Shown: in pieces, positions 57,166 through 64,000 of the stretch
How the letters are laid out: each line of letters begins with the position of its first letter
Numbering within the stretch: position 1 is the stretch's first letter
Assembly (NCBI GenBank): GCA_020091685.1
Contig: CM034594.1
Location: 36,891,733-36,955,732 of the forward strand
Length of the DNA stretch: 64,000 nucleotides
Source: Lutjanus erythropterus
Taxonomy: Eukaryota > Chordata > Actinopteri > Lutjaniformes > Lutjanidae
Reading direction: 5' to 3'
Notes under the pieces: generated by a model
Told to the model about the DNA's origin: nothing
What the model saw: the letters and a program-made list of their open reading frames with translations, nothing else
Databases searched by the model: none
Position numbers and translations under genes: made by a program

Positions 57166-58422
57166 CTCTTTACTTTCTTGTCGTTTCCCTTCTGTCTGTG
57201 GATTGTTATAATCTGAGGGGAATGTGTTTAGGGCCAAAAGTTTTATTTACAACCACAAGAAGCAAGCAGGAACCAATGTAGGTGAAGTGTTCTCCGTCTA
57301 GCTGTCTGTGTATCACTCTCCTCTGCTCCATGTCAGAACCACAGACAGCACAACTGCCCCGATGACACACACAACAAACAGCGCACACAGCATCGTGTTC
57401 ATTAGATAGATGTTAATGTCCAATTATTATGTTATGAGCAAATAACTACGCAACGTGTCACAGAATGCAGAATGTTGCCTTGTTGTTTAAGCAGTGTGAT
57501 TTACGGTAAACTCAGTTTATGCCACTTGTTGTTTTAAGGTAAACCTTGTATTGCAAAATTTGTATATTCAATGAAAGTGATGGACAATGGACTGAACAGT
57601 TTGCTGTGCCACAGTGGACTTGTGTGTTTACCTGTCTTCCACGAACTGTCTCTCTCAAGTGTCAGCAAAGGCACCTGTTGCTGATTGGCACACCTGATGA
57701 GCCTTATTACAACAGCGACGTCATTCGCCAGTTGTTCCTCCCACTCCTAATAAGGAAGACGCAAAGGCCTGTGGCGGCTTGCTGCTGAAGGCCGCTACCC
57801 TCTCTTCTCATCGGTACTGGATCCATGCCTCTCCCCGCACTGCTGTGGATGGCATCATCTCCTCTCTTGTTGATGAAGCTGATCCCCAGATTCAGCTGTG
57901 CCAACTCTCGCTATCCTTCAAGTGAAGTGAAGTGGTATTTTCCTCCTCATGGGTGTTAAACTTGCCCACGATATTGCTGAGTGTGTCTGAGTCCTGCTTT
58001 TTGTGTCAAGGGCTTCGGGTCCAGAGAGTGACGGTGGAGCAGTGGCTGCATGTTCTGTTGACGGGTACGCATGACAACGTGTAAAGGGAAATGACTACTC
58101 TATATTGACAGTCCTTATTTGAATTTGGCGGCTGCGAGGCAGGCCAGGCACTGAGTTTATTGTTCTCCTCTGGCAGCCGCAGATCTGCTGCGCGGAGGTG
58201 CCGGCGCCGGATTCTGCGGTTTGGACTGCAGCACAGCGACAGCCCCAAGCAGATTCCCTTGGCAACGTGGGCAAGGGAGAACGCGGAACCAACCTTGAAC
58301 TTGAGTGGACTGGACTGTTTGGTATGTCAGAATGCACCCTTCCTGTGAACTTATTTAGCTTTTGATTAATTATTCGGACAATGTTTTCATTCTGTTTTAA
58401 AGGAGCTCATCTACTAAGATTA
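57166..58422. other. Unassigned stretch, GC-richer at 57.6-58.3 kb
   Basis: GC and CpG rise at about 57700-58320 (for example GCGCGGAGGTGCCGGCGCCG). Several frames of 60-80 codons overlap on both strands. I recognise no domain. TTTG|GTATGT near 58321 could be a donor. This could be part of a gene or of an unrecognised retroelement. Confidence 0.35.
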
Positions 58423-58596
58423 TTTTTTTGGGCTTTTGCCTTTATTTTGGATAGGGACAGCTGAAGATATGACAGGAAGTGGGGTAGAGGGAGGGGGAAT
58501 GACATGCAGGAATCGAATCAGCAACCACTGCAGAGGACCAACAGCCTCAGTACATGGGGCGAACGCTCTACCAACTGATCTATGGGAGCACCACAA
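58423..58596 (-). mobile_element. tRNA-derived SINE
   Basis: On the minus strand it starts GTGGTGCTCCCATAGATCAG then TTGGTAGAGCG, a tRNA-like 5' half. An A-box-like TAGATCAGTTGG (58571-58582) and a B-box-like GATTCGATTCC (58509-58519) form an internal RNA polymerase III promoter. The 3' body CTTCCTGTCATATCTTCAGC then TGTCC and AATAAAGGCAAAAGCCC is the tail I know from an abundant fish SINE. SINEs make no protein and depend on LINE enzymes. Flanking duplications are not clear. Confidence 0.88.
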
Positions 58597-60260
58597 AATT
58601 AAGTGCATTTTAAAAAGGTTTAGAAATGAAATATTTTTTTTTTTTATAAACGTTGTGTTGGTGTGGCCGGGAATCTGAACCTGAAGTAAACTAAGGTTGA
58701 CAGCTTAGTCTCTGTTGTACAAGCAGACACGCAGCATATTTTTACTATTACTAATTTATTCCAGGAACATCATGTTTAAAAGCTCCCTCAAATGTCCCAA
58801 ACTAGACTGTCAAGGGGCTGAGCTCCCTGTAGCTCCCCTGTAATTCAAACCATGATAGCAATCATATCACATCTATTAAGGGTTAGTAGTATATAGCTGT
58901 TAAATCAAATCTGTACTCCGTATCGGCCAATATATAAAGTTCAGGTATCTCAGTTGGTAGTGAGGAGGAAGAAAATGGTTTTGAGAAATGGTCTGATAGG
59001 TATGGTAGGAACATCTCTACTAATAACAGATGCAGTACCAGTGGAAAAAAAGGTTTCCTGCTGCTGCTGCTGTCCACAGCAAGTTACAATGAATGCAACA
59101 GCAAATTTTGATTCCTGGATGTCTGAAATCTCAAGTGCACATGCACATGCATACACACAAAAAAACCCTCAGTGGAAAGATTACACAAATCACCGACCAC
59201 AGACAATACTCCTGTGACCCTAGAAAGATCATGTGGGAAGGGAGATGTTATAAAATACACCAGAGAAATGGCTGAAAATTGAGGAAGAGGGGATATTTTT
59301 TGTTGAGATAAAATCATTGTAGGAGCTAGGGATACGATTCAGTGGGGAGACGGGACGTGCTGCAGTTCTGAAATTAGTTTTCAGGCACCAACTAAAGATG
59401 GAGAGCTGCTGTAGCGACAACGGAGAGGGAAAAATTGAATTCTTCGGTCAGAATTGGTGGGAAAATTGTTCCTGGCAAGGTAAAGACACTGCAGAATGCT
59501 TTTAGGTTGTGAAATGCTTAAATGTAAAAAACGAAAAAACAAAGACAAAGGTACCATTTAATTTCCCACAACCTATACAATGTCATATAATAAACACAAA
59601 TCATTTACAGCAGCAAAGTATAATTCAAATATTGGCATACATTTGAAAAGCCTTTGTTTTCGCATGAATATTTGGCCTGTTTTTCACACTACACAGCAAA
59701 ATATAAAAAATGCCTTGAAGCAACTTTAAAGGTTTCTTTCAGGCATTACAAGAAAAAAAAAATTAGGTGTTTATAGTCTGTTATTTTGTGTATTTGTGAG
59801 GGGGAGGTGTGATGCTCTGGCTCCACATACGTAGGTATGTTTTTGTTAATTTAATTAGGAGATCATTTATTTTGTAAGACTGGTGGCACTTGAAGTAAAT
59901 GTGCACTTGTAGAGGGCACTTGTTGCCCTGATTCTGTCTCCCACTTCTTTCACAGCGCTCAGAGCTCCAGTAGTACATTTAAATGCATGTTGACAGAGCA
60001 ACCACAGGATGACATGCTAACATACACACTGGGGGCTGTGAACTATACAAGCTTACAGTGGTTTTGAGGTTTGTGAAATAGCATAGCATGATGTTGTGAT
60101 GCTAATTCAGCCCCGCTGGTGAATTTAAATTGGTGCTGACATGAACTCTGGAAAGGAAGGATACTGTATTAAGTAACGCACATTATCACTAAATATAGTA
60201 AATAAAATATTAAATATCTGAGCCAATCATCTTGTTACTGTCAAACATTAAAGCATACAC
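58597..60260. other. Spacer DNA, nothing recognised
   Basis: Short overlapping frames at 58880-59420 have no recognised domain. A GCTGCTGCTGCTG run lies near 59060. Nothing else is seen. Confidence 0.5.
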
Positions 60261-60793
60261 TGTAACCTGACACGCCAGATGGTTTGTTCCAGAGAACCAT
60301 GTGGAAGGTCGTCCTTAGAAATTGTTTGGAAAAGGGCAGACAATTTCAAAATAACACTTGGCAGGTGATTGGATGAACCAACTATCTATCATGTCTAACA
60401 CAGGCTAACTTCAACCAGTCAGATCAAACTCTTGCAAATGCTGGTCAGAGCGAAAACCTCTTTTCCATGGAAAAAAGCCTTCAGGGTTGTTCTTTGCTCT
60501 CCTTTCAATGAAGAAGTACTCGCCAGTTCTGATATAACTGATGCTATCGCAATAATCACGCTAACTTTTTCAGGTGCCAGCATTGTGTGCTCAAGATCAG
60601 TCACTGCCATGGATGCTTCTCATTTGCGTCACACCTAAAACCACGCCCATAGCTGCCAGTAGTCCCCCTCCTAGGATCCTGATTGGCTGCACCACTCTTG
60701 GTGCAGAGACCAACAGATGACTTGAAGCCTGGCAAGATGGATTATCTCCTGAATACAGCTGACTTGCAGATGGCTGAGAAGACGTGGACACTA
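60261..60793 (-). repeat. Dispersed ~530-bp repeat, copy B
   Basis: Aligns with 6318-6836 in the same orientation, with the same order of blocks (AGATGGTTTGTT, CAGATCAAACT, GATATAACTGATGCTATC, CACACCTAAAACCAC, CTGATTGGCTGC). Confidence 0.85.
60419..60610 (-). pseudogene. Helicase-like N-terminal fragment, copy B
   Basis: The residues PEKVSVIIAIASVIS, SSLKGEQRTTLKAFFHG and KSLI align with copy A (PEEVSIDTVIASVIS, SSLKEEQETALKAFLHG, NSLI). The Walker A segment is damaged differently: this copy keeps KS but has lost the preceding GFG and two codons. Both copies end at the same stop after SLI. It is non-functional. The helicase assignment is inferred from the EQ...ALKAF..G...(GFG)KS order. Confidence 0.55.
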
Positions 60794-61039
60794 TGGCATG
60801 TCCATTGTGCAGAGCGAGTTGGAGGGTAAGCTGGCTATATTTTACTGTCCATAGGTCATTTGCCATCCACATAATGTCTTTTGTTGCCATGGCAATTTCA
60901 GACACACTGTTTGCAACTTTGTCCAGATGCAGTGAGAAAAAGGGCACTGGCCTTAAAGTCAGTACTTGATAATGGCTGACCAAAATTTGTGACAAGGCAG
61001 AAATTCATCTAAATGTCTGATGGCTGCTCAGGAGCAGTT
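60794..61039. other. Spacer; part of a 132-codon minus-strand frame
   Basis: A minus-strand frame at 60597-60995 has no recognised domain and partly overlaps the dispersed repeat in another frame. It may be part of a longer version of that repeat. Confidence 0.4.
60883..60896. promoter_or_regulatory. X-box-like RFX site
   Basis: GTTGCCATGGCAAT differs by one base from the palindromic RFX consensus GTTGCCATGGCAAC. It sits next to repeat DNA with no gene nearby, so function is uncertain. Confidence 0.35.
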
Positions 61040-61120
61040 GATTGATTGATTCATTTATTAGCATTCCCATTAGCTTCAGCTGTAGCAACAGCTATTCTTC
61101 CTGGGGTCTATGGATTAGTC
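61040..61120 (-). mobile_element. Probable LINE 3' end
   Basis: On the minus strand, CCCAGGAAGAATAGCTGTTG then CTAATGGGAATGCTAATAAA runs into a short (AATC)n tail (TGATTGATTGATT on the plus strand). This resembles the 3' untranslated end and simple-repeat tail of a fish LINE. No reverse-transcriptase sequence is attached. Confidence 0.5.
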
Positions 61121-61639
61121 CTCCCTCACTCCTGTACGCTGCACAGCAAACAATCCAATCTTAAGTCTTGCAGCTCAAAAATCGGATCAAAAATTGTTTC
61201 ATATTGTACAGTGTATTACCAGCTTAAAACTGCTACTTTCTCTACAGCTGTCAGCTGTCATTTCATTGTCAGATCAGTGTGACCCACCTCCAACCTGTCC
61301 ACCTCTAGTTTCATCAGCCAGCATCCACAGGTCCCTCCAGTGAGGTAATCAGATGAAGCCTGAGCCTGTTTGTACATTTTCCCAGCCAAAGTTACAGTGA
61401 ACAGCACATTGACCAGTCAAAAAAGCAGAAGAAACTCTTATTTAGATAATGTTGTTTTTGATGTTTATTTTGTGGTTGTGGTGGCAGAAACACCACTGCT
61501 TTTGTCCACTGAGGCCTCCAAAATCAACTGTCAGTGGACAGAGCTTCTGGGTCTGAAAAGTGAAGTGCATTAACTTGCCAGCATGGGGTGGTTGCAAAAA
61601 GAAGTCTGATTGTATGTACTCTTATGGCAAATTGATCCT
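61121..61639. other. Spacer DNA, nothing recognised
   Basis: Nothing recognised. Confidence 0.5.
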
Positions 61640-61875
61640 ACTTCTCCCAAAACTCAAATCAAACAGTTAAAACTAGGCAGTGTTGATCAAATATGGACCA
61701 ATATTCTGTTATTACGCCCAAGTCGCAGTGCGTTACCCAACAGCTGCACGCTCTCTTCAGAAATGAACACGTTCTGTTTGCAGAAATCCAGGATGGCAAC
61801 CCCCATAATGCCAAACTCAAGGCTTCAAAATGGTCATCCACAAATCAATGGGTGGTGTCACGGTTGGTTTGCACT
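61640..61875 (+). repeat. Dispersed repeat fragment (unnamed)
   Basis: GGCAGTGTTGATCAAATATG, CAGAAATCCAGGATGGCAAC and CCACAAATCAATGGGTGGTG then TCACGG are blocks I recognise from a percomorph repeat. There is no second copy in the window to confirm it. Confidence 0.4.
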
Positions 61876-64000
61876 TGTTTCTGCTGCATCAATTTTGATA
61901 TTTTTCGAACTGTCCATTTTGAGTCATACTACATGGGAGATCAAGGCAATGGAGTACTCTTAAATAAACCATCACTATTATACTGAATTCTTCAATCAGA
62001 GGAATTTCTAAATCTCCAAAATGTATTGAGGTGATGAATGTGAAGGTCAAATTTAATAGCTAAAAGAAACAACAACAAAAAACACCCCACAAATGCTGTT
62101 ATTTGAATGATATTTGTTCAGGTTTTAGGCTAAAATACTTTATGAATTTAGGTTGTACTATACAGACATTAGCATGAACACACCACTAAAACATCTCCAC
62201 TAATATTGTCAGACCATAAATGAAATCTCTCAAGTGGCTAACTTATTATGAACAGGCAGTTACAGCTTGAAGACCGAGAGATGAGAAATATCTTTCTCTA
62301 TTGAAACACAATTTGGCAAAAGTGTGAGATATGAAGAACAAAAACCCTCCAGGACCAGCTTTCTAATCACATGTAACAAGGTCACATCCAAAGCAGCAAG
62401 ATAACACTAATCACATCTGTGAGAAAATTATGTCACTGCAATGGGGAAACTAAAGTATTTTAGCGACGAATATAACAAAACACATACTTGAACACTCAAC
62501 TAATACAAAACAATTTCGACAAACTAGGCCATGAATTATTGCGAGGTTATATGAACGTTCGCTGACAGAAAGTTTAACATGAGTAAGATGCAACATCTGG
62601 ACCAACTGTTGATGATCAATGCAAGAAAATAAAATAGTAAATATGCTGTTTCAGATGCCAAGGCTCAAAGATGATTCCTGGAAAAATATTTGCGGGTGAT
62701 GAGTATACTTTTCATAGAAACTACAGTATGTCTCATCAGACGAAGAAACACAACCCCCGTCTATATTTATGCACCTGAATCAACAGCATCTTCAGGGAGT
62801 GATTGGTGATGCCAGTTTCCCAGGGAGATTAGGGAAGGCTTTTAATGTATTTAAAGATGATTATAATCAGTGCTGTTACCATGGCGATGTACCTGCTTAA
62901 GAAAAAAAAAAAAAAAACAGCATCAGGAGGCTGTTGATGCAGGGTTTAAGCCCAAAGTTAGCTCACTAACTCATTAATCCTACTTCATGAGAGATTTTTG
63001 AAATCCTTTCTCTGTGGCTCTACTGGAAAAAAAGAACACGTGGTCAAACTCAATGTGATATATTTACAGAACACTTTATAATTTATACTAAATCAAAACC
63101 ATAGTTACAGAAACATGAACAGTTTCATATTCAGGATGTGTGCAGTCATGTGAAAAACACTATTATTATGATTAAGACAATGGGCCTAAATCGTTGCAAC
63201 GTATGCAAAGATTTGCTCTTAAATAGTTTGTGTGAGCAAATTAAGAACTTTTGTGGCGTTCATCCATACTTTTGTATTTCCTGTTCATTCTTAGGTAAGA
63301 ACAGAGAAGAGTGCTCCAGACTACACGTAAGCCAATATGCCCAAAAGCCAACTCACATGTGATGTGAAATGTTAGTAATTATGAAGAAAAATTAATTTTA
63401 CAATGATCTAATCCACCTCATTTGCGAATACTCACCACTATCAGTTTCCCGGCCTTCCAGAGAGAGTCTGGTGATTGATCTGTTTAACCGGTATTAAGGC
63501 TGAATTACATGCTAAATAACATGGACAGCTGCAGACACCACGGAACGCGCTGTCAAATTTCTCCAATTAACACCATGGTTCATCCAGTTTGTGCTGCTCA
63601 GCGGACCAGATAAATCCACTGTATTCTTGTGCACGTCAAGGCATAATCTCCACATCTGCCGTCCTCCCTCAAAAGGTGAAAACCCATTAAATAAACATCC
63701 AAATAACATGTTATCTACAGAGAAACCTCTCAAAGTCACTCCAACGATGCTCCACTCAAATCCACTGTTGAAAGTTTTTTTCTATTGGCTATCCTTGTTG
63801 ACATTTCTATTATCTTCTTCAAGTGTGATGTCACCTGTCAAATTTCATTGGCTGGTTGCCTTGTGGTTTGCACTTTCGTCTGCTGCCCTTAAATTGATTC
63901 AGTGGGATGTGTCTTTATGTTAATTGATGGCACGCGCATTCCATTTAAAATCAAACGTGATTCGTCAACAAGAGCGAAGAACAGCTCTGAAGGTTTTTCT
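61876..64000. other. Spacer DNA, mostly unrecognised
   Basis: Two kilobases without a recognised repeat. An A-run of 16 lies at 62902-62917. GTTACCATGGCGAT at 62875-62888 resembles an RFX site, in a stretch (62815-62895) with the look of a conserved element. Near 63790-63860 two inverted CCAAT motifs occur. Frames of up to 110 codons at 63510-63925 have no recognised domain. Confidence 0.4.

Noticed and set aside
58505-58595. tRNA gene on the minus strand
   Set aside because: A- and B-box-like motifs are present, but the body continues into a SINE tail and a complete cloverleaf is not evident.
60597-60995. 132-codon minus-strand frame as a gene
   Set aside because: Overlaps the dispersed repeat in a frame different from the helicase-like fragment and shows no recognisable domain.

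Overview
The window looks like nuclear DNA of a ray-finned fish, probably a percomorph. The basis is the texture of the sequence (long CA/GT and TC microsatellites, AT-rich spacer DNA with few CpG) and the repeat families present: hAT-type elements, Tc1-like ends, TTAA-flanked miniature transposons, a tRNA-derived SINE and LINE reverse-transcriptase remnants, several of which I know from percomorph genomes. I found no intact protein-coding gene, no rRNA or functional tRNA gene, no CRISPR array and nothing bacterial. The open reading frames are short and mostly by-products of repeats or chance. The DNA is best read as intergenic or long-intron sequence; which of the two cannot be decided from the window.

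Layout. 1-6.3 kb: a tandem array of about 180-bp units that looks like the end of a DNA transposon, with a 391-bp hAT miniature element inside it, then a degenerate minisatellite and a TC microsatellite. 6.3-13.8 kb: a dispersed repeat carrying a broken helicase-like fragment, a nested Tc1-like element holding a Myb/SANT-like fragment and a palindromic TTAA element, an 1138-bp hAT element with a perfect 8-bp target duplication and a BED-finger remnant, and a 219-bp hAT miniature element, also with a perfect 8-bp duplication. 13.8-26.8 kb: mostly unrecognised DNA plus a LINE remnant, a 26-unit 27-bp minisatellite, and one copy of a segment repeated about 10 kb further on. 26.8-31.9 kb: nested TTAA-flanked elements and a 650-bp hAT-like element. 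31.9-38 kb: the second copy of that segment, a 42-bp minisatellite inside a transposon-like unit, a LINE-1 ORF2 remnant and an array related to the 27-bp minisatellite. 38-53 kb: degraded transposon ends, a foldback element, miniature elements and stretches with no recognisable repeat that may include conserved non-coding elements. 53-64 kb: a second locus of the 42-bp minisatellite, a SINE, a second copy of the helicase-bearing repeat and repeat fragments.

How it fits together: transposons have landed in one another, and several contain tandem arrays made from their own sequence. Weak signals of a host gene (isolated splice-like sites near 37.1, 42.0 and 50.5 kb, a TATA box near 26.64 kb) are listed at low confidence. 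I did not find a convincing new biological system. The items most worth checking are the shared helicase-like fragment at 6.5 and 60.5 kb, the two loci of the 42-bp minisatellite, and the relation between the 27-bp minisatellite and the dispersed repeat at 37.4-37.9 kb. Family names rest on recognition by eye, not on a database search.
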